Positions 35,164 to 47,944 of a stretch of 64,000 nucleotides of DNA are shown here, piece after piece; position 1 is the stretch's first letter, and each line of letters begins with the position of its first letter. A program made the translations under genes and the position numbers. Source of the DNA: Thalassocella blandensis (GTDB lineage Bacteria > Pseudomonadota > Gammaproteobacteria > Pseudomonadales > Cellvibrionaceae); the NCBI GenBank assembly GCA_902141825.1, contig CABFPG010000007.1:1-64000 (forward strand), given 5' to 3'. The notes below the pieces were generated by a model. The model was not told the DNA's origin. It did no database searches and saw only the letters and a program-made list of their open reading frames with translations.

Positions 35164-36474
35164 CTACAGCTGGCTCCAACCGGCAACTACAACACGGTTA
35201 CGGCCTTGCGCTTTGGCGGTATAAAGTGCTTTATCTGCGCGTTCAATAAAGTCTGTAGGGGATTCTTTTTGCATTTGCGCCACACCAAAGCTTGCTGTTA
35301 AAGGCAAAGCGTGTGGCCAGCCATAGTTTTCAATGCACTTGCGTAGTTTTTCAGCCAATTGTGAAGCAAAGCTTAATTCCGTATTTGGACACGCCAAGAC
35401 AAACTCCTCTCCACCCCAGCGTGCCAGTATGTCGTTCTCTCGCGTATTCTCACTTAATACCTGAGCGAACTTTACCAAGACTGCATCACCAAAGTTGTGT
35501 CCATAATTATCATTAATCTTCTTAAAATGATCGATATCGATAAACATAATGGAAAGCTTTGGCACTTTTTGCGAGTAATCTGTGCCATTGAACAGCTCTG
35601 CTATTCCATCTCGATTTAATACCCCCGTCAAGGGATCGCGACTGAGTTTTTCTTCAAGTTTTCGACTTTTCACATTGAGCAAACGATTCAACGCTTCCAA
35701 CTCTTTCTGACGTCGTTCAGACAGTTTCAATTCAGACTTGATATAACCGGCTTTAAAAATTAGATATACAAACGCCGCCAGCCCCCAAATGCACAGCAGG
35801 ACTAAATACAGCACGCGGTCGCTCATGTATTTACCGACGACTTCAATCCGCTCAATTTCGATTTTGTAATGACCAGACTCAATGGCACTTCCGGTTGCAA
35901 TTTCCAAACTGCGAACATCATGAAATTCGGTACCAATCTTATCTAAAGGTAATTCCTGAGAAACTAACCACCAGGTTGGAACATGCATGGATTTTAGTGG
36001 CACTATGATCGGATAAGGCGTATTGCGCTCATAGAACTCTATTAAGTTGTATTTATATGTGGTGTCATCCCCGGCGGTCGAGTATAGATCGTCGTAGTTG
36101 CGTAATTGTACCCGGATTCCGGTATCTGTCGGCGTTACGTATCGTAGCCAGAGCTTGATATATTCATACTTCGAAAAATCGACCCCGCGATTTTCTTCGT
36201 CAGCTAAGTTAAACGAAATTTCACAATACGGCCATTGATAGGTAGCTTTAACAATATCGCACTCTAGAAGAAATTTATCTTCCACAATGCTGATACTGGA
36301 CGTCGTTTCACCGCCATTGGCTCTATCGTCAATCGCGTTAAAGACATAAGAGGTCTGATGATCCAGTACAAAGGTTTTGCGCAAGCCAACAGCCTGCAGC
36401 AATATTGCGATGATTGTCGTTAACAACAATACTGCAGCCAGCCTGGCTTTTTGGCGCTCTTGTTGTAACGTCAT
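35164..36474 (-). CDS. Diguanylate cyclase with extracytoplasmic sensor domain (copy 1)
   Basis: One N-terminal transmembrane helix (about residues 12-32), a periplasmic domain of about 190 residues, a second helix (about 225-245), a coiled coil and a C-terminal GGDEF domain. The active site is GGEEF, with an RxxD inhibitory site five residues upstream (RENDILARWGGEEF) and FIDIDHFKKINDNYGHNFGD. It should make c-di-GMP in response to a periplasmic signal. The sensor region contains WPYCEISFNL, FSKYEYIKLWLRY and IRVQLRNYD, a pattern resembling galactose-binding-like (CIA30/CBM11-type) folds. The adjacent gene at 36804-38147 is a paralogue with the same layout, so the pair arose by tandem duplication. 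Confidence 0.9.
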   Translation of the reverse strand: MTLQQERQKARLAAVLLLTTIIAILLQAVGLRKTFVLDHQTSYVFNAIDDRANGGETTSSISIVEDKFLLECDIVKATYQWPYCEISFNLADEENRGVDFSKYEYIKLWLRYVTPTDTGIRVQLRNYDDLYSTAGDDTTYKYNLIEFYERNTPYPIIVPLKSMHVPTWWLVSQELPLDKIGTEFHDVRSLEIATGSAIESGHYKIEIERIEVVGKYMSDRVLYLVLLCIWGLAAFVYLIFKAGYIKSELKLSERRQKELEALNRLLNVKSRKLEEKLSRDPLTGVLNRDGIAELFNGTDYSQKVPKLSIMFIDIDHFKKINDNYGHNFGDAVLVKFAQVLSENTRENDILARWGGEEFVLACPNTELSFASQLAEKLRKCIENYGWPHALPLTASFGVAQMQKESPTDFIERADKALYTAKAQGRNRVVVAGWSQL

Positions 36475-36803
36475 GGAAGGTTCACACTAATCTATAATTC
36501 ACATAGGAATTAAAGCACAATTCAATGATTTTTGTAGCAATTTTGCACTGAAGTCGCTCAAGTAGATATCACATTTAATTATGGCTTTTCGGTTATTACG
36601 AATTTAATTTCATACCAACGGCAAACCTAATTACATATCAAATCTTTTCAGCCTAACTTCTGGCTGTAGCGTTAAGCTGAAAATGCAGCAAGGTGCTTTA
36701 AATCTTAAACTGCATTAAACCTAGATATACCTACAATCCAGGTCTGCGTCTAATCTTGATTTCCAAATAAATAATTTCGATATTTGATCGACACAAAATC
36801 AGA
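36475..36803. other. Gene-free stretch between the two cyclase genes
   Basis: This 329-bp AT-rich gap separates the tandem paralogues. No gene or terminator is visible. Its length suggests that copy 1 has its own promoter here and that the two are not simply one operon. Confidence 0.4.
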
Positions 36804-38147
36804 TTACGCTTCAAGTTCACTCCCAGCGGCTACCACGCGGTTACGTCCCAACGCTTTTGCGGTGTACAGTGCTTCATCAGCGCGACCAATAAATTCCGTA
36901 GCCAACTCCTGTTGCATCTGTGCAACACCGAAGCTCGCTGTAATTGTAATATTGTTTTGCCATTTATATTGAGCAACGCAATTTCGCAGCTTTTCCGCAA
37001 TACTAACGGCATGCTGCAGGTCAGTATTGGGGCATGCCAGCAAAAACTCTTCGCCACCCCAGCGTGCCAGCACATCACCTTCACGCGTATTTTGTGTAAG
37101 CAATTGAGCGAACTGAATTAAGATTTTATCACCAAGATTGTGCCCATGCGTATCGTTGATCGTTTTGAAATGATCAATATCGATAAAGATTACCGAAAGG
37201 TCCTGCTCTTTGTGACTTTGTTTGTATTCGAATACCTTGGCTACGCCATCTCGATTCAATGCCCCGGTTAACGAGTCACGAGTGAGTTTATGCTCCAGTT
37301 CATGCTTGGTGACATTGAGTAATTGTACTAGCGATTCCAGGTCTTTTTGGTGACGTCGCGATAAATGCACTTCTTTTCGCGCAGATCTCAACTTGTCCAG
37401 CACATACAATACCGCGGCAGCCACCCACATGGCCAGCAACATTAAATACAAGGTGTTGTCGGCAATGTACTTACCTTGTAACGCAATACGAGTTATCTCG
37501 ATGGTATAATCTCCCGGTGCAATATTGCTACCCGTCACAATGACTATTTGACGTGTATCATCCAGCTCTACCAGCGTTTTCTGCAACGGCACCTGGAACT
37601 CTTCGAGCCACCAGGTGGGAACACTGAGATACTTAAGTGGTACAGTTACGGGGTTTGTCAAAAAGTCAGCATGGACTTCGGCCACGTTAAATTTTAATGA
37701 CCGCTCAAGCCCGGGCTTTGAGTACACGGGATCATAGTTTCGTGTTTGGAAACGAATACCGTCTTTTGCCTCGCTGGTATATTCAATCCATAGCGAGGCA
37801 TGGGTAAACTTTGAAAAATCCAGTCCCTGGTTGCGTTTTGAGTTGAAGAGGTGGAAGCTAAGTTCGCAATATGGCCAGGCGAAATCAGATTCACCTATTG
37901 TGCACTGAAAAATAAATTTATTGTCCTTAACGTGCACAGCTACACGCGAATGCCCACCTTGACTCTCATCGTCTCGAACGGAATAAGTCAGCGCAGAATT
38001 CGTATCGATCACATAAGTTTTTTTAAAAAACGTTTGCATCAGTAAGGCAATTAAGGTGATCGACAACAGAATAATGGCAAACTTGGCCTTTAGTTTTTCA
38101 GTCAAGGTTATCTGCATAATCGTCGTGGTATTTCCCTGTAGTGTCAT
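36804..38147 (-). CDS. Diguanylate cyclase with extracytoplasmic sensor domain (copy 2)
   Basis: Same architecture as its neighbour: transmembrane helix, periplasmic sensor (WPYCELSFHLF, FSKFTHASLWIEY, IRFQTRNYD, VPTWWLEEFQ), second helix, coiled coil and GGDEF domain with REGDVLARWGGEEF (intact GGEEF and RxxD I-site) and FIDIDHFKTINDTHGHNLGD. The two proteins agree along the whole length but the sensor halves have drifted more than the catalytic halves. The frame opens at 38147 (MTLQGN), parallel to MTLQQE in copy 1; Met at 38117 is an alternative. It lies downstream of glmU with a 250-bp gap. Confidence 0.9.
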   Translation of the reverse strand: MTLQGNTTTIMQITLTEKLKAKFAIILLSITLIALLMQTFFKKTYVIDTNSALTYSVRDDESQGGHSRVAVHVKDNKFIFQCTIGESDFAWPYCELSFHLFNSKRNQGLDFSKFTHASLWIEYTSEAKDGIRFQTRNYDPVYSKPGLERSLKFNVAEVHADFLTNPVTVPLKYLSVPTWWLEEFQVPLQKTLVELDDTRQIVIVTGSNIAPGDYTIEITRIALQGKYIADNTLYLMLLAMWVAAAVLYVLDKLRSARKEVHLSRRHQKDLESLVQLLNVTKHELEHKLTRDSLTGALNRDGVAKVFEYKQSHKEQDLSVIFIDIDHFKTINDTHGHNLGDKILIQFAQLLTQNTREGDVLARWGGEEFLLACPNTDLQHAVSIAEKLRNCVAQYKWQNNITITASFGVAQMQQELATEFIGRADEALYTAKALGRNRVVAAGSELEA

Positions 38148-38400
38148 TAAACCATACCAAAGTTCCTGGCGTACACTCGATTTAAAGTGTATGAACTTTT
38201 GGTCGTAATCGTTTATTCCCTTATTCCGATCACCAAATCAAAAACGATAAAACCTATATTGTATGCCGGTTTTTATACAGGTTTAGCACCAGAAACTTTT
38301 AGCCGCCTTGCACACACTGACCATTTTCGTCTTACATTATGCAAATTCATGGCGAACAGATTACTCAGCAAAGGCGCAATCTTGTAACGCCCTGCTGCGA

Positions 38401-39762
38401 TTACTTTTTCTTGGGGCGCTGCCAACCGTCAATATTTTTTTGCCGCGTTCGTGCAACACTTAATGCACCAGCTTTAACATTTTGAGTAATGGTTGAACCC
38501 GCTGCGATAGTGGCATTTTCTTCGATGTGTATTGGGGCAACCAATGCACTGTTAGAGCCGACAAACACACCATCATCAATTTTGGTTTTGAATTTATTCG
38601 CACCATCATAGTTACAGGTAATAGTGCCAGCGCCGATATTTACATTCTCACCAACGTCTGCATCTCCCACATAACTCAGGTGATTAACTTTGCTGCCTTT
38701 GCCAATTACCGCTTTTTTGGTTTCAACAAAGTTACCGACTTTTGCTCCGGCACTCAGTAAGGTTTGAGGACGCAATCTGGCAAATGGGCCAACCGTCACA
38801 TCATTGTGCAACTCGGCATCTTCAATAATGCTATGAGACTTAATTTCACTATTGGTTCCAATAGTGGCATTTATGATATGGCAGTTAGGACCGATACTGA
38901 CGTTATCTCCCAGTACAATATCGCCTTCAAGTACGCAGTTGACATCGATGCTGCAGTCTTTCCCAAAACGCAGACTCCCTCGGCAATCGAAGCGTGCCGG
39001 GTCCATCAGGTTCAAGCCTTCCTGCATCAACTGCGCCGCAAATTCCTGCTGATAGAAACGCTCCAACTCCGCCTGTTGCTGTCGGTTATTAACACCAAAG
39101 GTTTCACTGATCTTCTGCGGTGCTGCAGTCTTCACTTCCACATCGACCTTACTCGCCATGGCGATAATATCAGTTAAATAGTATTCGCCTTGTGCATTGT
39201 CATTGCGTAGTTTGGGGAGCCACTGCTGTAAATGCTGACCGTGCACCGCCATTACACCAGTATTCACCTCCTGGATTTTGAGCTGTTCTACATCGGCATC
39301 CTTTTGTTCAACAATTGCCAGCACCTGGCCTTCGCCATTCTTAATGATACGCCCATATCCTGTGGGATCATCCAAGGTCACGGTGAGCAAGCCTAGAGTC
39401 TTGTCATCGGCGCAGGCTAACAGAGACTCTAAGGTCTTGGTGGCAATTAACGGTACATCGCCATAAAGAATTAAACTCTTCGCTTTGTCATTTAAATAGG
39501 GCAAAACTTGTTGGACAGCATGTCCCGTCCCCAACTGTTCGGTCTGTTCAATATATTCAATATCATCAGCGCTACCAATACACTGACGTACCTGATCTGC
39601 TCCATGACCTACAACTATGTATATATTGCTGGCCTTTAATTCACGGGCCCGATCGATAACGTGCTGTAAAAATGGCTTGCCCGCTAAAGTATGCAGTACT
39701 TTCGGTTTATCGGATTTCATGCGCGTGCCTTTACCGGCCGCGAGAATAATAATATCTAACAT
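38401..39762 (-). CDS. glmU: Bifunctional GlmU (N-acetyltransferase/uridylyltransferase)
   Basis: The N-terminal pyrophosphorylase domain shows LAAGKGTRMKS, YGDVPLI and EYYLTDI. The C-terminal left-handed beta-helix is built of hexapeptide repeats (IGPNCHIINATIG, VGNFVETKKA, NIGAGTITCNYDG), ending in the acetyl-CoA site. It turns glucosamine-1-phosphate into UDP-GlcNAc. Length 453 aa is standard. It follows the ATP synthase operon by about 200 bp on the same strand and is separated from atpC by a strong terminator. Confidence 0.97.
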   Translation of the reverse strand: MLDIIILAAGKGTRMKSDKPKVLHTLAGKPFLQHVIDRARELKASNIYIVVGHGADQVRQCIGSADDIEYIEQTEQLGTGHAVQQVLPYLNDKAKSLILYGDVPLIATKTLESLLACADDKTLGLLTVTLDDPTGYGRIIKNGEGQVLAIVEQKDADVEQLKIQEVNTGVMAVHGQHLQQWLPKLRNDNAQGEYYLTDIIAMASKVDVEVKTAAPQKISETFGVNNRQQQAELERFYQQEFAAQLMQEGLNLMDPARFDCRGSLRFGKDCSIDVNCVLEGDIVLGDNVSIGPNCHIINATIGTNSEIKSHSIIEDAELHNDVTVGPFARLRPQTLLSAGAKVGNFVETKKAVIGKGSKVNHLSYVGDADVGENVNIGAGTITCNYDGANKFKTKIDDGVFVGSNSALVAPIHIEENATIAAGSTITQNVKAGALSVARTRQKNIDGWQRPKKK

Positions 39763-39895
39763 AAGCCTACCCCTTTAACGGTCAGGTATTTTGAAATAAT
39801 ACGGATTTATTGACTTAGCAGTATTGATATTGGTGCGGGCATATCAATCTTTATCGACACGTTGAAGCAAATATAGCCTGCTATTTGTCCACCCA

Positions 39896-39924
39896 TAAAA
39901 AAAGGTAGCACTTGGGCTACCTTT
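39896..39924 (-). terminator. Intrinsic terminator of the atp operon
   Basis: Read on the minus strand, AAAGGTAGC pairs with GCTACCTTT around a 6-nt loop and is followed by a run of T (positions 39900-39896). It lies 43 bp after the atpC stop and insulates the operon from glmU. Confidence 0.85.
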
Positions 39925-39966
39925 ATGAAATAGCTTTAATTTGAGAGTCTATATCTCAAATAAAGT

Positions 39967-40392
39967 TTACTTGTTCAGTTTTTTGCGAATCGCTTGCAAG
40001 GTACGTAATTGCGCAGCAGCTTCGGCTAATTGTGCAGCAGCTTTAGAATAATCCAAGCCTTCACCTTCGCCTTTTAACGCTTCTTCCGCCTGACGCTTCG
40101 CTTCCATTGCAGCCTCTTCGTCCATATCACCTTCACGTAATGCGGTATCCGCCAGGATAGTCACTACATGCGGTTGAACTTCGAGGTATCCGCCGGAAAC
40201 AAAATACATTTCTTCTTCGCCGTTTTGCTTGCGAATACGAACGGGACCAGGCTGCAAACTTGCGAGCAATGGCGCGTGACCGTAGAAAATACCCACTTCA
40301 CCTTCGGACGCGGATGCAACAACCATCTCAACCAGGCCAGAGAATATTTCCTGTTCAGCACTTACGATGTCACAATGGACTGTCATTGCCAT
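39967..40392 (-). CDS. atpC: ATP synthase epsilon subunit
   Basis: The F1 epsilon subunit, 141 aa: an N-terminal beta-sandwich ([49 protein letters not shown]) and a C-terminal helical hairpin. It couples rotation to the c-ring and can inhibit hydrolysis. It is the last gene of the operon, 32 bp after atpD. The second Met (MTVHCD) is also possible as a start. Confidence 0.95.
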   Translation of the reverse strand: MAMTVHCDIVSAEQEIFSGLVEMVVASASEGEVGIFYGHAPLLASLQPGPVRIRKQNGEEEMYFVSGGYLEVQPHVVTILADTALREGDMDEEAAMEAKRQAEEALKGEGEGLDYSKAAAQLAEAAAQLRTLQAIRKKLNK

Positions 40393-40424
40393 AGTGTTTT
40401 GCCTCTTTTGCTAAAGCGGCTTGA

Positions 40425-41888
<1,464 letters not shown>

Positions 41889-41932
41889 TTAGCGCTCTAT
41901 CTGGCTAACGATAAATATTGCAATCGTCAGTT

Positions 41933-42799
41933 TTATACCGCAGCAGCACCGCCGACAATCTCGGACAGTTCCTGGGTAATAGCTGCCTGACGGGCTTTGT
42001 TGTAAGCCAGTTGCAAATCGTTAATCAAATCGCCCGCGTTGTCGGTTGCGTTCTTCATCGCAATCATTCGTGCGGCCTGCTCACAAGCACCGTTTTCTAC
42101 TACGGCTTGATACACCTGCGACTCAATATAACGAATCATTAAACCATTCAGCAGTTCACTCGCTTCGGGTTCGTACAAATAATCCCAAGCATGACGTTTG
42201 AATTCATCGCCTTCAGCAGGTTTTAACGGCAACAACTGTTTTACCGTTGGTGCTTGCGTCATGGTGTTAACAAATTCGTTAGACACTAAATAAAGCTCAT
42301 CGATTTTGCCTTTGACAAAACCGTCCAACATTACTTTCACACTACCAATCAGATCGGTAACGGATGGCTGCTCACCCATATCACGTACGCTGGCAACAAT
42401 ATTGCCACCGACACTTTTAAAGAATGCTGCACCTTTTGCACCGATCAAACATAAATCGGAAGGTACACCTTTATCGTGCCATGCTTTACTGTGGCGAATA
42501 ACTTCTTTAAACGCGTTAATGTTCAGACCGCCACAAAGACCGCGATCGGTCGATACAACGATGTAGCCAACGCGTTTGATTTCGTCGCGCTGGGTTAGAT
42601 AAACGTGTTTATATTCTGGGTTACCGGCGGCGATGTGACTTACCACATCACGGATGCGGGTTGCGTATGGCTTTCCAGTTTCCATACGATCCTGCGCCTT
42701 GCGCATTTTACTCGCGGCCACCATTTCCATCGCACTGGTAATTTTTTGCGTATTTTTGATGCTACCAATTTTGGTACGTATCTCTTTTCCGCTTGCCAT
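41933..42799 (-). CDS. atpG: ATP synthase gamma subunit
   Basis: The central rotor shaft, 288 aa. The N-terminal coiled coil ([36 protein letters not shown]) and C-terminal coiled coil ([36 protein letters not shown]) are the family signatures, with DRGLCGGLN between. Located between atpA (62 bp upstream) and atpD (95 bp downstream). Confidence 0.96.
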   Translation of the reverse strand: MASGKEIRTKIGSIKNTQKITSAMEMVAASKMRKAQDRMETGKPYATRIRDVVSHIAAGNPEYKHVYLTQRDEIKRVGYIVVSTDRGLCGGLNINAFKEVIRHSKAWHDKGVPSDLCLIGAKGAAFFKSVGGNIVASVRDMGEQPSVTDLIGSVKVMLDGFVKGKIDELYLVSNEFVNTMTQAPTVKQLLPLKPAEGDEFKRHAWDYLYEPEASELLNGLMIRYIESQVYQAVVENGACEQAARMIAMKNATDNAGDLINDLQLAYNKARQAAITQELSEIVGGAAAV

Positions 42800-42860
42800 G
42801 TTCTATCTCATCTTTTACTGCAAACCAGTCACGAGGACTGGTTTGCGGTTAATAGGCTGA

Positions 42861-44405
42861 TTACCAAGTTTGCGTGGATTTAAAGCTTTCCAACGCGGCT
42901 TTAATTTCGCCTTCAATGTCAGCGTTGTAGTCACCGGTGCTGTTGATCTTGTTCATCAATTCAGCGTGTGAGCTGTTCAGGTAAGACAACAGTGCATCTT
43001 CGAAATCGCCAACTTTAGCTACTTCAACATCTTTCAGGAAACCTTCGTTCGCGGCATAAACCACGATCGCCATTTCCGCAATAGAAAGTGGAGAGTATTG
43101 CTTCTGTTTCATCAATTCGGTTACACGCTCACCATGATCAAGCTGAGCTTTTGTCGCTTCATCAAGGTCGGAAGCGAACTGAGAGAACGCTGCCAATTCA
43201 CGATATTGCGCCAGTGCAGTACGGATACCGCCAGAAAGCTTCTTCACTACTTTAGTTTGCGCAGAACCACCCACACGAGATACCGAAATACCAGCGTTCA
43301 TAGCAGGACGGATACCCGCATTGAACAAGTCAGTTTCCAAGAAGATCTGACCATCGGTAATCGAAATTACGTTGGTAGGTACGAAAGCAGATACGTCACC
43401 CGCTTGCGTTTCAATAATCGGCAATGCTGTCAAAGAACCTGTTTGGCCTTTTACTTCACCATTGGTGAATTGCTCAACATAGTTAGCGTTTACACGAGAA
43501 GCGCGCTCCAACAAACGAGAGTGCAAGTAGAAAACGTCACCAGGGTATGCTTCACGGCCAGGAGGACGACGAAGTAACAATGAGATTTGACGATAGGCCC
43601 AAGCTTGCTTGGTCAAGTCATCATAAATGATCAGACAGTCTTCACCGCGGTCACGGAAGTACTCACCCATGGTGCAGCCGGCAAATGGAGCCAGGAACTG
43701 CATCGCCGCAGGATCAGAAGCGGTAGCAGCAACGACAATGGTGTGCTCCATTGCACCGTGCTCTTCCAGCTTGCGCACAACAGAAGCAACCGATGATGCT
43801 TTCTGTCCAACTGCTACGTAAATACATTTAATACCAGAACCTTTCTGGTTGATAATCGCATCAACCGCAACAGCAGTTTTACCTGTTTGACGGTCACCAA
43901 TGATCAACTCACGCTGACCACGACCGATTGGAACCATGGTATCAACCGCTTTCAAACCCAGCTGTACTGGCTGATCAACCGATTGACGAGCGATTACCCC
44001 AGGGGCAATTTTTTCGATCGCATCGGTTAATTTTGCATTAACAGGACCTTTACCGTCGATTGGATTACCCAATGCATCGACAACACGACCTTGCAATTCA
44101 GGACCTACAGGCACTTCCAGAATACGGCCGGTACACTTACAGGTTTGTCCCTCGGCAACGCCTTGGTAATCACCCAGTACAACCGCACCTACAGAGTCGC
44201 GCTCAAGGTTCAGAGCGATACCGTAAACACCGCCCTCAAATTCAATCATCTCACCGTACATCACTTCGGCAAGACCATGGATACGAATAATACCGTCTGT
44301 TACGGATACGACGGTGCCTTCGTTTTGTGCTTCAGTCGTAACCGACAAATTGTCGATACGCTGTTTAATTACTTCACTGATTTCAGAAGGATTCAGCTGT
44401 TGCAT
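42861..44405 (-). CDS. atpA: ATP synthase alpha subunit
   Basis: Non-catalytic nucleotide-binding F1 subunit, 514 aa. P-loop [15 protein letters not shown], then [33 protein letters not shown] and [18 protein letters not shown]-terminal [11 protein letters not shown] binds delta. Standard length and position in the operon. Confidence 0.97.
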   Translation of the reverse strand: MQQLNPSEISEVIKQRIDNLSVTTEAQNEGTVVSVTDGIIRIHGLAEVMYGEMIEFEGGVYGIALNLERDSVGAVVLGDYQGVAEGQTCKCTGRILEVPVGPELQGRVVDALGNPIDGKGPVNAKLTDAIEKIAPGVIARQSVDQPVQLGLKAVDTMVPIGRGQRELIIGDRQTGKTAVAVDAIINQKGSGIKCIYVAVGQKASSVASVVRKLEEHGAMEHTIVVAATASDPAAMQFLAPFAGCTMGEYFRDRGEDCLIIYDDLTKQAWAYRQISLLLRRPPGREAYPGDVFYLHSRLLERASRVNANYVEQFTNGEVKGQTGSLTALPIIETQAGDVSAFVPTNVISITDGQIFLETDLFNAGIRPAMNAGISVSRVGGSAQTKVVKKLSGGIRTALAQYRELAAFSQFASDLDEATKAQLDHGERVTELMKQKQYSPLSIAEMAIVVYAANEGFLKDVEVAKVGDFEDALLSYLNSSHAELMNKINSTGDYNADIEGEIKAALESFKSTQTW

Positions 44406-44444
44406 ACTGTAATTCCTTAACCTTTAAATAGGCTATTCGGTGTT

Positions 44445-44981
44445 TTACACGCCCATGGCTTCGGCAAGCTTGGCTAAACGCCCTTTGACCGAACCATCAA
44501 TAACGGTGTCACCGGCACGAATTAACGCACCGCCCAATAAACTAGTATCTACGGATGTTTGAAGTGTCACTTCGCGATCCAATTTTTTTGCCAGAGCTTG
44601 CGCAATTTTCTGCTGTAACTCGGGAGAAATTTCAAAGGCTGCTTGAATGTCTACATCGACGGATTTCTCTATATTCGCCTTGTACAGTTCAAATTGCTCC
44701 TGTACTGGAACGAGTAACCCTAAGCGCTTGTTTTCGGCCAAAACTTTTACGAAATTCTTTTGCTTCTCATTCAGTTTTTCACCGCATATCTCAATGAAAA
44801 CTTCCGCTTTTTGTTCTCCATTTAAATTCGGAGAATCTAAAACCAAATCTATTTTTTCACTGAGAGACACGCTTGCTAATAGGGTTAGAGCATCAGACCA
44901 GCCCTGCAAATCGCCCGCTTCTCTGGCACTCTCGAATGCCGCTTTGGCGTAGGGTCTTGCAAGTGTCGTTAGTTCTGCCAT
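44445..44981 (-). CDS. atpH: ATP synthase delta subunit
   Basis: Peripheral-stalk connector, 178 aa. N-terminal helical bundle ([19 protein letters not shown]) and the C-terminal signature with [19 protein letters not shown] and [18 protein letters not shown]. Lies 11 bp after atpF and 39 bp before atpA. Confidence 0.96.
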   Translation of the reverse strand: MAELTTLARPYAKAAFESAREAGDLQGWSDALTLLASVSLSEKIDLVLDSPNLNGEQKAEVFIEICGEKLNEKQKNFVKVLAENKRLGLLVPVQEQFELYKANIEKSVDVDIQAAFEISPELQQKIAQALAKKLDREVTLQTSVDTSLLGGALIRAGDTVIDGSVKGRLAKLAEAMGV

Positions 44982-44992
44982 GTGGTCCCCGC

Positions 44993-45463
44993 TTATAGCT
45001 CTGCTGCAAGTTTGTCGAGCATCGCGTTGTGCGAGGATGCATCAATAGATTCACCCAAGACTTTTTCCGCACCGGATAAAGCAAGCACGGCAACCTTGCT
45101 ACGCAATTCTTCACGTGCATGGCTAACTTGACGCTCTACTTCTGCTTGCGCCGCTGCTTTAATACGATCCGCTTCAGTCACCGCTGTTTCTTTGGCTTCT
45201 TCAACGATTTGTGTAGCTCGCTTGTTCGCCTGTTCAATAATTTCTGCCGCTTTTTCTTTGGCTTCTTTTATTTGCTTGGCCGCTTCTTTTTTTGCTAACT
45301 CACGGTCTTTTTCCGCCATATCGGCTTTTTCCAGACCGTCTGCAATTTTCTTTTCACGCTCTTCCATAACGCTGATTAGCGCAGGCCAAACGTACTTCAT
45401 GCAGAACAAAATGAAGACGATAAAGGTCAGCGATTGACCAATAATGGTAAGGTTGATATTCAC
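44993..45463 (-). CDS. atpF: ATP synthase b subunit
   Basis: Fo peripheral stalk, 156 aa: one N-terminal membrane helix ([23 protein letters not shown]) then a long, highly charged Ala/Glu/Lys coiled coil that dimerises, ending [15 protein letters not shown], which binds delta. Same length as E. coli AtpF. Confidence 0.96.
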   Translation of the reverse strand: MNINLTIIGQSLTFIVFILFCMKYVWPALISVMEEREKKIADGLEKADMAEKDRELAKKEAAKQIKEAKEKAAEIIEQANKRATQIVEEAKETAVTEADRIKAAAQAEVERQVSHAREELRSKVAVLALSGAEKVLGESIDASSHNAMLDKLAAEL

Positions 45464-45515
45464 ACCAGCACCTCTTTAAATGAATGTGCGTTACGTAGCC
45501 GCTTTAAATTTTTAA

Positions 45516-45779
<264 letters not shown>

Positions 45780-45817
45780 TTAAATTGTGAAAGTTAAAAA
45801 AAATATTAAAAAAAGAT

Positions 45818-47136
<1,319 letters not shown>

Positions 47137-47944
47137 GTAGATTATGGGTGATCTCACCTTTGTGTAGCTCGTGGTAATGCATTTCGTTCGTTTTACGTAA
47201 ATCCCATCTACGCAAAACCAGCCCCAGCCTGCATTTCCAGTGTTAAGCCGAGCAAAAGCTGTGACCAATTGACCACGCGTGCATTAGCCTAATACGGGAA
47301 AGACCAGATTGAGCCGTTAAGAACGTATAGTTCCGCCCATGTCGTCACAAAACTTACGTTTTATGTGCCTCGTACTTTTGTATTCTCTATTATTCCTACG
47401 CGCTCTGTTTACAGCACAGGTCTTTGAATTTATTTTTTGAACAAATAGCCAGCATTTTTGCTGTGCTTTTATTAGGCTTTAATACTTCCTGCCCGGTTCA
47501 AGAGTCATATTGTTGCATGCCAATGCAGTTGTACGAGGGATTGACTGAATATTTTTTAATCGTCAACCATCTCTTTTTATTGACTTCTAAAACAAAATTC
47601 ACCAACTTAGTGCCGTCAGATTGAGCGTGGGCGATTATAGGGAGTATGCCACCGAGTATCAACTGTTCGGGCTTGTTTTATAAGAAAATACTCTAGCGTG
47701 GAGCAGATTAAATCATTTTCATGATTTTTGTGAATGCCCCCGCGTTCTTCGCCCAATGACACCAGATTCATCATGCACTTTCAGCGCATGGTTTACTCTT
47801 AAAAATTAGGCAAGCCCCAGCATTTGGTTCAAAATTGGCCAATACTTAGTAGAATTACACACACGACATCCACGTCATCGTTTTACCCATCGCTCATTCA
47901 GTGCGCAAAACGACGGACATGTTTTTGATTGGACTTAAATAATA
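47137..47944. promoter_or_regulatory. Long divergent intergenic region upstream of the atp operon
   Basis: This 808-bp region lies between atpI (leftward) and the second metalloprotease gene (rightward) and must hold both promoters. I see no gene with good composition; a short frame at 47424-47624 has no ribosome-binding site and no family resemblance. On the minus strand TTGTGA and TATACG, separated by about 17 bp near 47325-47350, are a possible sigma70-type promoter for atp; this is a weak match. Confidence 0.35.

Noticed and set aside
47424-47624. Plus-strand frame of 66 codons upstream of the atp operon
   Set aside because: No ribosome-binding site, no recognisable family and skewed composition.
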